This document shows, in pieces, positions 36,369-44,880 of a stretch of DNA of 64,000 bases. A program made the translations under genes and the position numbers. The stretch covers positions 124,001 to 188,000 of the forward strand of contig NZ_FOCX01000003.1 of the NCBI RefSeq assembly GCF_900110215.1, in the 5' to 3' direction. Below the pieces are notes generated by a model that worked only from the letters and a program-made list of their open reading frames with translations, was not told the origin of the DNA and did no database searches. This DNA comes from Halorientalis persicus. GTDB taxonomy: Archaea > Halobacteriota > Halobacteria > Halobacteriales > Haloarculaceae. Numbering within the stretch: position 1 is the first letter of the stretch; the number at the start of each line of letters is the position of its first letter.

Positions 36369-36467
36369 ATGACACGGACCTGCGGAACCGGTTCGCCTGC
36401 GTGCGGGACCGGCGGGTCCGTTCACCGTTTCCCGCGACCGCGATTTTTCCGACGACGGGGCCGTTAG
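36369..36467 (+). CDS. Arginine-rich 32-residue leader ORF upstream of argG
   Basis: A leaderless 32-codon frame, starting MTRTCGTGSPACGTGG and ending RFPRPRFFRRRGR. Eight of 32 residues are Arg, seven of them in the last 13. It ends 100 bases before argG on the same transcript (promoter 36337-36344). The CGTG motif appears twice. Between the stop and argG, arms ACCGCCC/GGGCGGT (near 36510-36540) can form a hairpin. An Arg-rich peptide before the first gene of the arginine pathway has the layout of an attenuation leader, where slow reading of Arg codons reports low charged tRNA-Arg. This role is inferred; a chance ORF cannot be excluded. Confidence 0.45.
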   Translation: MTRTCGTGSPACGTGGSVHRFPRPRFFRRRGR

Positions 36468-36567
36468 GCCCACCTCATTCCCACTTCACTCTACGGTCGT
36501 TTCGTCTCGAACCGCCCACTGACTGGTTCCGGGCGGTCCGCACTACACCGCGATTCACACCACACAC

Positions 36568-37872
36568 ATGCCAGAACCCGACGACACCGAAGGAACGGTC
36601 GCGCTCGCCTTCTCGGGCGGGCTCGACACGACAGTCTGTGTACCGCTGCTGAAAGAAGAGTACGGCTACGACGACGTGATCGGCGTCACCGTCGACGTGG
36701 GCCAACCCGCCGAGGAGTTCGAGGAGGCCGAAGAGACCGCCGATGCGCTCGGTCTCGATCACTACGTGGTCGACGCGAAAGCCGAGTTCGCCGACCTCTG
36801 TCTGGACGCCGTCAAGGCCAACGCGACGTATCAGGGCTACCCCCTGGGGACCGCGCTGGCGCGCCCGGTCATCGCCACGGCGATCCTCGAAGTCGCCGAG
36901 GAGCAGGGCTGTACCGCGCTGGCCCACGGCTGTACCGGCAAGGGCAACGACCAGCTCCGCTTCGAGACGGTCTGGCGCGACTCGGATCTGAACGTCCACG
37001 CGCCCGTTCGCGAACTCGGCCTCACCCGCGAGTGGGAACAGGAGTACGCGAAGGAGAAGGACCTGCCTGTCGAGGGCGGCGACGGCGGCCGCTGGAGCAT
37101 CGACACGAACCTCTGGAGCCGCTCGGTCGAGGGCTCGGAACTGGAAGACCCCAGTCACGTCCCCGGCGACGAGATCTACGACTGGACAGAGAGTCCCAGC
37201 GGCAAAGAGGCCGAACTGGTCGACATCGAGTTCGAGCAGGGCGAGGTCGTCGCCGTCGACGGCGAGGAGCTGAATCCCGTCGAGATCATCGAACAGCTGA
37301 ACGAGCAGGCCGGCGCGCACGGCATCGGTCGTACGGACACGATGGAAGACCGGATGCTCGGCCTGAAAGTGCGGGAAAACTACGAACACCCCGCGGCCAC
37401 CGTCCTGCTGGCGGCCCACGAGGCGCTCGAAGGACTGGTGCTCACCAAGGAAGAACGCAGTTTCAAGCAAGGCATCGATCAGGAGTGGGCCGAGAAGGGC
37501 TACCAGGGCCTCGTCAAGGCACCGCTCTTCCGCGCGCTCGAAGGCTTCATCGAGGAGACCCAGACACGCGTCACCGGCACCGTCACGGTGAAACTCGAAG
37601 GCGGGCAGGCCCGCCCGGTCGCTCGCGAGAGCGAGTACGCCTGCTACGCGGAAGGACAGGCATCCTTCAACACGGAAGCGGTCACCGACGACATCGAACA
37701 GGCCGACGCCACCGGCGTCGCGAAGTACCACGGCTTCCAGGAGCGCCTGGCGAACAAGGTCAGCGAGTCCGTCGACAGCGCGGCCGCCGAGGCCGTGACG
37801 GACGGGGGTCCCGCGAGCGACGCGAGTGGGACGTCGTCGGACGGAAGCGGCGAGACAGAGACCGACGAGTAA
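36568..37872 (+). CDS. argG: Argininosuccinate synthase
   Basis: A 434-residue enzyme joining citrulline and aspartate with ATP. The N-type ATP pyrophosphatase loop AFSGGLDTTVCV is at residues 13-24; HGCTGKGNDQLRFE and DTNLWSRSVEGSELEDP are the substrate regions. The last 40 residues (AAEAVTDGGPASDASGTSSD, then GSGETETDE) are a low-complexity tail beyond the normal end, coded in part by an imperfect palindrome. First gene of argG-argH, four bases before argH. Confidence 0.94.
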   Translation: MPEPDDTEGTVALAFSGGLDTTVCVPLLKEEYGYDDVIGVTVDVGQPAEEFEEAEETADALGLDHYVVDAKAEFADLCLDAVKANATYQGYPLGTALARPVIATAILEVAEEQGCTALAHGCTGKGNDQLRFETVWRDSDLNVHAPVRELGLTREWEQEYAKEKDLPVEGGDGGRWSIDTNLWSRSVEGSELEDPSHVPGDEIYDWTESPSGKEAELVDIEFEQGEVVAVDGEELNPVEIIEQLNEQAGAHGIGRTDTMEDRMLGLKVRENYEHPAATVLLAAHEALEGLVLTKEERSFKQGIDQEWAEKGYQGLVKAPLFRALEGFIEETQTRVTGTVTVKLEGGQARPVARESEYACYAEGQASFNTEAVTDDIEQADATGVAKYHGFQERLANKVSESVDSAAAEAVTDGGPASDASGTSSDGSGETETDE

Positions 37873-37876
37873 ACCC

Positions 37877-39409
37877 ATGACCGAGGAACCCACCGACGAC
37901 GCGAACGCCGACGCTTCCGGCGACACCGTCGGAGCAAGCTCCGACGAGCCCCCGGTCGCTGACGCTCCCGGGGATGTCGTCCGTCGGGACCGCTTCAGCG
38001 GCGGCCCCGCCCGTGGGTTCCTCTCCTCGCTCGCCGCGGACGAGCGCATCTTCGCCGCGGACCTCGCCGTGGATCGCGCCCACGTCGTGATGCTCGCCGA
38101 GCAGGGCATAATCGACGCCGACGACGCGGGTGCGATCCTCACGGCGCTCGACGAGATCGAGGACGCGGGCCACGCCGCACTGCCCGAGGGGGAGGACGTG
38201 CACGCCGCCATCGAGACGGCAGTGATCGAGCGCGTCGGCCCCGAGGGCGGGCGGATGCACACCGCGCGCTCGCGCAACGACGAGGTGGCGGCCTGTATCC
38301 GTTACCGCCTGCGCGAGGATCTGCTCGACGCCGTCGAGACCGTCGTCGGGGCCCGCGAGCAACTGCTCGACGCGGCCGACGAGCACGCGGAGACGCTGAT
38401 GCCCGGGTTCACCCACCTCCAGTACGCCCAGCCGACGACGGTGGGCCACTACCTGCTCTCCTACGAGCGGGCGCTGGCCCGTGACACCGAGCGGTTGCTC
38501 GACGCCTACGCGCGGACGAACCGCTCGCCGCTGGGCGGGGCGGCCTTCGCCGGGACGCCCTTCGACATCGACCGCGAGCGGACCGCGGAGTTGCTGGGGT
38601 TCGATTCAGTACTCGGGAACTCGATGGACGCGGCGTCGGCGCGGGACAACCTGTTGGAGGCGACGACGGCGCTGGCGAACCTGGCGACGACGCTGTCGGG
38701 CCTTTCCGAGGATCTCGTGATCTTCGCCAACGACGGGTACGTCGACCTCTCGGACGATTACTCCTCGACATCGTCGATCATGCCCCAGAAGAAGAACCCG
38801 GACACGCTGGAACTGGTCCGCGCTCGCGCGGGCGACGCCCACAGCGCGGTGTCGGGCCTGTTGACGACGCTGAAGGGGCTCCCTCGCGCGTACAACCGCG
38901 ACCTCCAGCGGGCGGGGCAGTACGGCTGGGAGTCGGTCGACGCGGTGATCGAGGCCACCGAAGTCGCGGCCGGTGCGGTCGCCACGGCGGAGTGGAACGC
39001 GGACCTGCTGGCCGCGGAGGCCGGTGCGGGCTTCTCGACGGCGACGGGCGTCGCGGACCTGCTGGCGATGGAAGGACTGCCCTTCCGGACGGCCCACGAA
39101 CTCGTGGCCCACGCCGCGGAGCAGGCCGCCGACCCCGACTACGAGACGCTGGACGCGGCGGCCGAGGCGGTGCTTGGCGATTCGCTGTCGGCCTACGTCG
39201 ATCGCGCGGCCGTCGAGGACGCCCTCGATCCCGCGGCGAGCGTGGCGAGCCGGGACTCGGTCGGCGGCCCCGCGCCCGCGGCGGTGGCCGACCAACTGGA
39301 ATCGGCGCGGGGCGACCTCGACGCCGACCGCGAGGCACTGGCCGACGAGCGGACTGCGCTGGCCGACGCCGACGACCGACTCCGCGCGGAGGTGGCCGGC
39401 TATGTCTGA
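37877..39409 (+). CDS. argH: Argininosuccinate lyase
   Basis: A 510-residue lyase of the fumarase/aspartase superfamily that splits argininosuccinate into arginine and fumarate. Markers are RMHTARSRNDEVAACIRYRL, HLQYAQPTTVGHYLLSYERA, and the catalytic loop SSIMPQKKNPDTLELVRA. The first 35 residues are a variable acidic extension in which codons 18-24 (VGASSDE region) are coded by a 20-bp palindrome, arms CGTCGGAGC/GCTCCGACG at 37927-37946. The ATG lies four bases after the argG stop. Confidence 0.94.
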   Translation: MTEEPTDDANADASGDTVGASSDEPPVADAPGDVVRRDRFSGGPARGFLSSLAADERIFAADLAVDRAHVVMLAEQGIIDADDAGAILTALDEIEDAGHAALPEGEDVHAAIETAVIERVGPEGGRMHTARSRNDEVAACIRYRLREDLLDAVETVVGAREQLLDAADEHAETLMPGFTHLQYAQPTTVGHYLLSYERALARDTERLLDAYARTNRSPLGGAAFAGTPFDIDRERTAELLGFDSVLGNSMDAASARDNLLEATTALANLATTLSGLSEDLVIFANDGYVDLSDDYSSTSSIMPQKKNPDTLELVRARAGDAHSAVSGLLTTLKGLPRAYNRDLQRAGQYGWESVDAVIEATEVAAGAVATAEWNADLLAAEAGAGFSTATGVADLLAMEGLPFRTAHELVAHAAEQAADPDYETLDAAAEAVLGDSLSAYVDRAAVEDALDPAASVASRDSVGGPAPAAVADQLESARGDLDADREALADERTALADADDRLRAEVAGYV

Positions 39410-39557
39410 GTCCCGACCCGTTCGGCTGCGACGCGAACACCCGCGAGGCCGGGGCACAGCGGCCCCCGCACCGCGACCGCGATCCCCGCGAGGGGACGAA
39501 TTACCAGAACCATGATACAGGATTCATGAAATGCCGCAAAAGTCGACCTTTCCACGG

Positions 39558-39610
39558 TTAGACGGCACTTTACGTCGTTAATTCTTCCCGACAAGTCCGA
39601 AGGTTTTAAG
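39558..39610 (+). promoter_or_regulatory. Promoter region of lysW with a possible operator dyad
   Basis: GGTTTTAAG at 39602-39610 is about 30 bases before the lysW ATG. Upstream, 39558-39581 reads TTAGACG...CGTCGTTAA, a dyad of GACG/CGTC arms with TTA flanks that could bind a regulator. The 229-base gap between argH and lysW has no other gene; an 11-codon frame at 39526-39561 (MKCRKSRPFHG) is noted but unsupported. Confidence 0.4.
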
Positions 39611-39638
39611 TGGTAACGAGCGTGACTTGCAGGTACCA

Positions 39639-39803
39639 ATGACGGAATGCATCGAGTGTGGGGCCGAGGTTACCCTGCACGACGACCTGGAAGTGGGAGA
39701 GATCGTCGACTGTTCGACCTGCGGTGCGGAACTGGAAGTCGTCGACACCGACCCCGTCGAGCTGGACTCGGCACCCGAGCTCGAAGAGGACTGGGGCGAG
39801 TGA
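39639..39803 (+). CDS. lysW: Amino-group carrier protein LysW
   Basis: A 54-residue acidic protein with a zinc ribbon, CIECGAEV and CSTCGAELEVV, and the diagnostic C-terminal EDWGE. The alpha-amino group of glutamate (or aminoadipate) is linked to its C-terminal Glu, protecting it while the side chain is modified by ArgX, ArgB, ArgC and ArgD, and is freed by ArgE. Normal length. It begins the second arg transcript. Confidence 0.95.
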   Translation: MTECIECGAEVTLHDDLEVGEIVDCSTCGAELEVVDTDPVELDSAPELEEDWGE

Positions 39804-39849
39804 GTCAGCGTTCGGCCGCGCGGCGGGCCCGTCGCCGGCCGGTGATACC

Positions 39850-40710
39850 ATGAATTTCGGCATACTCTACTCGCGCATCCGCAAAGACGAGAAACTCCTC
39901 CTCTCGGAGCTTCGCGACCGGGATCACGAGGTCACGAAGATCGACGTCCGCAAACAGCAGTTCGGACTGTCCGAGCCGCCTGCCGACTTCGAGGGCGTCG
40001 ACCTCGTGGTCGATCGGTGTCTCGCGACCAGCCGGAGCGTCTACGCCACGCAGTTCGTGGACGCCTACGATATCCCCGTCGTCAACCACCCCGACACCGC
40101 CGGGGTGTGCGCCGACAAGGCCAAAAACAGCCTCGCGCTGGTCGAGAACGCGGTCCCCACGCCCGAGACGACCGTCGCGTTCACCAAGGACGCGGCCATG
40201 GAGGCCATCGAGGAGTTCGGCTACCCCTGCGTCCTCAAGCCCGTCGTGGGCTCGTGGGGTCGCCTGATGGCCAAGATCGACAGCCGGACGGCCGCCGAGG
40301 CCATCCTCGAACACAAGGAGACGCTGGGTCACTACGAGCACAAGGTGTTCTACGTCCAGGAGTACGTCGAGAAGGGCGGCGAGGACATCCGTGTGCTCGC
40401 GACCGACGGTGAACCCGTCGCCGCGATGGTCCGCTCGTCGGACCACTGGATCACCAACGCCGCCAAGGGGGCCGAAACCGACCAGTTCGGCCTCGACGAC
40501 GAGGCGCTCGACCTGGTCGAACGCGCCTCCGACGCCGTGGGCGGCGGCCTGCTCGGCGTCGACCTCATGGGGACTGGCGAGGGGTACACCGTCCACGAGG
40601 TCAACCACAACGTCGAGTTCAAGGCTTTGAACGAGGCGACCGACGTGGACGTGCCCGCCCGCGTCGTGGACTGGCTGGAGACGAAGGCACAACAGGAGGT
40701 GAGCGCCTGA
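39850..40710 (+). CDS. argX: Glutamate--LysW ligase ArgX
   Basis: A 286-residue ATP-grasp ligase of the LysX/ArgX family, which attaches glutamate to LysW. Marks are ADKAKNSLALVENAVPTPET, PCVLKPVVGSWGRLMAKI (ATP lysine), VQEYVEKGGEDIRV and the Mg-binding VDLMGTGEGYTVHEVNHNVEF. The NHNVEFK end is of the type seen in both LysX and ArgX, so the glutamate specificity is inferred from the neighbouring argGHF. Coupled to argC by TGATG. Confidence 0.92.
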   Translation: MNFGILYSRIRKDEKLLLSELRDRDHEVTKIDVRKQQFGLSEPPADFEGVDLVVDRCLATSRSVYATQFVDAYDIPVVNHPDTAGVCADKAKNSLALVENAVPTPETTVAFTKDAAMEAIEEFGYPCVLKPVVGSWGRLMAKIDSRTAAEAILEHKETLGHYEHKVFYVQEYVEKGGEDIRVLATDGEPVAAMVRSSDHWITNAAKGAETDQFGLDDEALDLVERASDAVGGGLLGVDLMGTGEGYTVHEVNHNVEFKALNEATDVDVPARVVDWLETKAQQEVSA

Positions 40711-41759
40711 TGAGTACGGATGCCTCCCTCACTGCGTCGGTCGTCGGCGGCACCGGCTTCACCGGCGGGGAACTCCTGCGGTTGCTCGCAGGCCACCCCG
40801 AGTTCGAGATCGTTCAGGCGACGAGTCGCTCGAAGACCAACAAGACGGTCGGCCACCAGCACCCGAACCTGCGGGACCTGGACCTGCGCTTCTCCGAGCC
40901 CGACGACCTCGAATCGGTCGACGTGCTGTTCGCCGCGACGCCCCACGGCGTCACGATGGAGCGGATCGACGAGTTCCGCGACGCCGCCGGGACCGTCGTC
41001 GACCTGTCGGCGGACTTCCGGCTCGACACCGAAGCCCAGTACGAGGAGTGGTACGACGGTCACAGTCGGCCCGAACTCCTCGAAAAGGCCGAGTACGCCC
41101 TGCCCGAGTTGAACCGTGAGAACCTCGAAGGAGCCGAAATCGTCGCCTCCGGCGGCTGTAACGCCACCGCGACGATCCTCGGACTCCTGCCCCTGTTCGA
41201 GCAAGGGGTACTGGACGGCGACGAGCAGATCGTCGTCGACGTGAAGGTCGGGTCCTCGGAGGGCGGTGCCGGCGGCGGGGAGGCCTCCAGCCACCCCGAG
41301 CGCTCCGGCGTCGTCCGCCCCTACGCGCCCACCGGTCACCGCCACGAGGCCGAGATCCAGCAGTTCCTCGGCGTCGACGTGTCCTTCACCGTCCACGCGG
41401 TGGAGATGATCCGCGGCGCGAGCGCGACCTGTCACGTGTTCCCCAACGGCCCCATCTCGAAGGGCGATCTGTGGGGAGCGTACCGCAGCCAGTACGAGGA
41501 CGAACCGTTCGTCGAACTCGTCGCGGGCGGCGGTGGCGTCTATCGCTACCCCGAGCCCAAGGCCGTCGCGGGGACGAACAAGGCCGAAGTCGGCTTCGAA
41601 CTCGACCCCGGAAACAAACGGCTGGTCGTGTTCTCGGCCATCGACAATATGATGAAGGGGTCGGCCGGTCAGGCCGTCCACGCCGCAAACGTCGCCCTGG
41701 GGCTGGAGGAGACGGCGGGCCTCGACATTCGGGGTCTGCACCCCGTGGGCTCCCCGTAG
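40710..41759 (+). CDS. argC: LysW-gamma-glutamyl-phosphate reductase
   Basis: A 349-residue reductase (ArgC/LysY). The NADP fold VVGGTGFTGGELLRLLAGHP is at the N-terminus; the catalytic Cys is in VASGGCNATATILGL; later motifs are VKVGSSEGGAGGGEASSHPE and PTGHRHEAEI. It reduces the acyl phosphate made by ArgB. The ATG overlaps the argX stop and argB follows after 22 bases. Confidence 0.93.
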   Translation: MSTDASLTASVVGGTGFTGGELLRLLAGHPEFEIVQATSRSKTNKTVGHQHPNLRDLDLRFSEPDDLESVDVLFAATPHGVTMERIDEFRDAAGTVVDLSADFRLDTEAQYEEWYDGHSRPELLEKAEYALPELNRENLEGAEIVASGGCNATATILGLLPLFEQGVLDGDEQIVVDVKVGSSEGGAGGGEASSHPERSGVVRPYAPTGHRHEAEIQQFLGVDVSFTVHAVEMIRGASATCHVFPNGPISKGDLWGAYRSQYEDEPFVELVAGGGGVYRYPEPKAVAGTNKAEVGFELDPGNKRLVVFSAIDNMMKGSAGQAVHAANVALGLEETAGLDIRGLHPVGSP

Positions 41760-41781
41760 CAACTGGAGAGGTATTTTCGTA

Positions 41782-42660
41782 ATGACTACAGTTATCAAAG
41801 TCGGCGGCGCTCGCGCGGTCGATCCCGCGGGTGCCCTTTCGGATATCGCAACGCTCGACGACGACGGCGAGGACGTGGCGGTCGTCCACGGCGGGTCGAC
41901 CGCCGTCGACGACACGCTGGAGCGACTCGGCATCGAACCGGAGTACGTCGAGACGCCCAGCGGTGTGGTCGGTCGGTTCACCGACGCGGAGACGATGGAG
42001 GTGTTCGAGATGGTCTTTGGCCACCTCAACACCCAACTGGTCGCGGGCCTGCAGAGCCTCGACGTGGACGCCGTCGGTCTCAACGGCGTCGACGGAAAGC
42101 TCCTGTACGGCCCCCGGAAGTCGGCGGTCCGTGTCGTCGAGGACGGCAAGAAGAAGATCAAACGGGGCGACCACTCCGGGACCATCAAGCAGGTCAACGG
42201 CGACCTGCTCGAATCGCTCCTGCGTGATGGATACGTTCCGGTTGCCGCGCCGCCGATGGCCGGCGCAGACGAGGGGCGCGAGGCGCGGAGTGCGTCGGAC
42301 AGCGCGAGCGGCGACGAGCCGGGAGCGGAGATCGTTCCCGTCAACACCGACGCCGACCGCTCGGCGGCGGCGATTTCGGGCGAACTCGGCGGAACGCTCG
42401 TCCTGCTGACCGACGTGGAAGGCGTCTACGAGGATCCCGACGACCCCGAGTCGCTGATCGAGGCCGTCGAGACGAGCGAGGAGTGGACGGCACTGGAAGA
42501 CGCCGCCGAGGGCTTCATGGGTCGGAAGATCATGGCGGCCGAGGAGGCGCTGGACGCGGGGGCCGACGAGGTCGTGATCGCGGACGCCAACGCCGACGAG
42601 CCGATCCTCTCGGCGCTGGACGGCGGCGGGACACACCTGTATCAGGAGGCACTACAATGA
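41782..42660 (+). CDS. argB: [LysW]-glutamate kinase
   Basis: A 292-residue amino-acid kinase. IKVGGARAVDP is the ATP-binding start, VVHGGSTAVDD binds substrate, and the end has GFMGRKIMAAEEALDAG. Between GADEG and EIVPVNTDAD, from about residue 167, sits an inserted stretch, EARSASDSASGDEPG, that resembles the hairpin-coded EARSASGSRTQSG of two other proteins here but with diverged codons. The insertion is in the loop before the Asn-Thr-Asp motif, away from the active centre. Overlaps argD by ATGA. Confidence 0.92.
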   Translation: MTTVIKVGGARAVDPAGALSDIATLDDDGEDVAVVHGGSTAVDDTLERLGIEPEYVETPSGVVGRFTDAETMEVFEMVFGHLNTQLVAGLQSLDVDAVGLNGVDGKLLYGPRKSAVRVVEDGKKKIKRGDHSGTIKQVNGDLLESLLRDGYVPVAAPPMAGADEGREARSASDSASGDEPGAEIVPVNTDADRSAAAISGELGGTLVLLTDVEGVYEDPDDPESLIEAVETSEEWTALEDAAEGFMGRKIMAAEEALDAGADEVVIADANADEPILSALDGGGTHLYQEALQ

Positions 42661-43796
42661 CTGGATTCGTCTTCAACGAGAAACCCATACAGATCGAACG
42701 CGGCGAGGGAGCGTACCTCTACGGATCGGACGGCACCGAGTACCTCGACATGGGGGCCAGTTACGCCTGCGTCCCGCTGGGGCACGACCACCCGGCGGTC
42801 CAGTCGGCCGTCCGCGACCAGTTGGACGACCTGACCTACGTGCAGGCGTCCTATCCCGTCGAGACCCGGACGCGGCTGTACGACCTGCTGGCCGAGACTG
42901 CGCCCGGCGACATCGACTACACGTGGCTCTGTAACTCGGGCACGGAGGCCAACGAGGCGGCGCTGAAGTTCGCCCGCTCGGCCACCGGCGACTCGAAGAT
43001 CGTCGCGACGATGCAGGGCTTCCACGGCCGGACGATGGGCGCGCTGGCGACCACGTGGAAGGACAAGTACAAGAAACCCTACGAGCCCCTGATCGGCGAC
43101 GTGGAGTTCGTGCCCTACGACGACCCCGAGGCGATGGCCGAGGCCGTCGACGAGGAGACGGCGGCGGTCATCGTCGAACCCGTCCAGGGCGAGGGCGGGA
43201 TCAACCCCGCCAGCGACGCGTTCCTCCAGCGGACCCGCGAGGTCACCGCCGACGCCGGTGCGGCGCTGATCTTCGACGAGGTCCAGACCGGGATGGGCCG
43301 CACGGGCAGCCTGTGGGCCTCGGCGGAGGCCGACGTGGTGCCCGACATGATAACGAGCGCCAAGGGGCTCGGGAACGGCCTCCCCATCGGCGCGACGCTG
43401 TGTCGCGAGTGGATCGCCGAGAACTACGGCTCCCACGCTTCGACGTTCTCGGGTGGCCCCGTGATCTCGGCGGCCGCCGAGGCGACCGTCGAGACGATCC
43501 TCGACGACGGGGTCACCGAGAACGCGGCCCGTATCGGCTCGTACATCCAGGATCGGCTCGACGACGAACTCGGCGACGACGTGCGCGAGGTCCGGGGCGA
43601 GGGCCTGATGATCGGCGTCGAGGTCGGCCGCGGGGCCAACCGCGTGCTCAAAGAGTTGGCGCTGAACCACGGTGTGCTGGCGCTGCCGGCGGGACGGACG
43701 GTCGTACGGCTGCTCCCGCCGCTGACGATCACCGAGGACCACGCCGACGAGGTGGTCGACGCGCTCGTCGCCACCATCGGGGAGGGCGACGCATGA
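42657..43796 (+). CDS. argD: [LysW]-glutamate-semialdehyde aminotransferase
   Basis: A 379-residue class III PLP aminotransferase (ArgD/LysJ). LCNSGTEANEAALKFAR binds the cofactor phosphate, GFHGRTMGALATT is typical, FDEVQTGMGRTG is the PLP-Asp region and TSAKGLGNGLPIGA holds the Schiff-base lysine. Makes LysW-ornithine. Start at ATG 42657 inside the argB stop; ends in the argE start (ATGA). Confidence 0.94.
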   Translation: MTGFVFNEKPIQIERGEGAYLYGSDGTEYLDMGASYACVPLGHDHPAVQSAVRDQLDDLTYVQASYPVETRTRLYDLLAETAPGDIDYTWLCNSGTEANEAALKFARSATGDSKIVATMQGFHGRTMGALATTWKDKYKKPYEPLIGDVEFVPYDDPEAMAEAVDEETAAVIVEPVQGEGGINPASDAFLQRTREVTADAGAALIFDEVQTGMGRTGSLWASAEADVVPDMITSAKGLGNGLPIGATLCREWIAENYGSHASTFSGGPVISAAAEATVETILDDGVTENAARIGSYIQDRLDDELGDDVREVRGEGLMIGVEVGRGANRVLKELALNHGVLALPAGRTVVRLLPPLTITEDHADEVVDALVATIGEGDA

Positions 43797-44878
43797 GTGG
43801 CACCCAGTTCACCAGCCAGAGCAGTATCGACGTGGACGGGGAGGCCCGGCAGTTGCTCGTCGACCTCGTTTCGACGCCGTCGGTGTCGGGCGAGGAGCGC
43901 CGCTGTGCGGAGGTGCTGGTCTCCTATTTCGAGGGCCACGACCGCGAGGCCTGGATCGACGAGGTGGGCAACGTCCGTGCGCCCGCCGCCGACGGCGTCC
44001 TCCTGACCTCACACATCGACACCGTCCCCGGCGACATCCCCGTCGAGATTAGCGGGGCCGAAGCCGGCGACGAGGAGGCCCTCTGGGGTCGGGGTAGCGT
44101 CGACGCGAAGGGGCCGCTGGCGGCGATGGCCGTGGCCGCGGTCCGGACCGGAGCCTCGTTCGTCGGCGTCGTCGGCGAGGAGGTCGACTCTCGTGGCAGC
44201 CGCTACCTGATCGAGGACCGGGAGTCGGCACCCGACGCCGTGATCAACGGCGAACCCTCCGGCTGGGAGGGGATCACGCTCGGCTACCGCGGTCTGGTGG
44301 CCGGCACCTACGTGGCGACCAGCGAGTCGGGCCACACCTCCCGCCCGGAGAACAACGCCGTGCAGGACGCGATCGCCTGGTGGAGCAACGTCGAGGACGA
44401 GTTCGCCACCGACGAGTGGGAGGCCGTCTTCGAGCGCGTGACTCCCAAACCCACGAAGATCGAGGGTGGACTCACCGACGACGGGCTCTCGGTCGAGGCG
44501 ACGATGGAAGTGCAGTTGCGCGTGCCGCCGAGCATGAACACCGCCGAGGTCATCGAAATCACCGAGGGACATCTGGACGTGGCCGACCGGGTCCACTGGA
44601 AGGACAAGGTCGAGCCCGTGATGATGTCGCCCCGGACGGACGTGGCGCGGGCGTTCCGTGCGGCCATCCGACAGACGGGGGGTGATCCCCGTCTGCTCCG
44701 GAAGACCGGCACAAGCGATATGAACGTGTACGCACAGGCGTGGGACTGTCCCATGGTTACCTACGGTCCCGGCGACTCCGACCTCGATCACGCGCCCAAC
44801 GAACACCTCGAACTCGCGGAGTACGACCGCTCGGTCGAGGTACTGGAGACGGTCGCCCAGCGGCTGATGGAGGAGTAG
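43793..44878 (+). CDS. argE: [LysW]-ornithine hydrolase
   Basis: A 361-residue M20-family zinc carboxypeptidase (ArgE/LysK). Metal ligands are visible in LLTSHIDTVPGD, WGRGSVDAKGPLAAMA and VGVVGEEVDSRG; the C-terminal ligand His is in DLDHAPNEHLE. It releases ornithine from LysW, recycling the carrier. The first 10 residues are variable. Two bases separate it from argF. Confidence 0.93.
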   Translation: MSGTQFTSQSSIDVDGEARQLLVDLVSTPSVSGEERRCAEVLVSYFEGHDREAWIDEVGNVRAPAADGVLLTSHIDTVPGDIPVEISGAEAGDEEALWGRGSVDAKGPLAAMAVAAVRTGASFVGVVGEEVDSRGSRYLIEDRESAPDAVINGEPSGWEGITLGYRGLVAGTYVATSESGHTSRPENNAVQDAIAWWSNVEDEFATDEWEAVFERVTPKPTKIEGGLTDDGLSVEATMEVQLRVPPSMNTAEVIEITEGHLDVADRVHWKDKVEPVMMSPRTDVARAFRAAIRQTGGDPRLLRKTGTSDMNVYAQAWDCPMVTYGPGDSDLDHAPNEHLELAEYDRSVEVLETVAQRLMEE

Positions 44879-44880
44879 AC

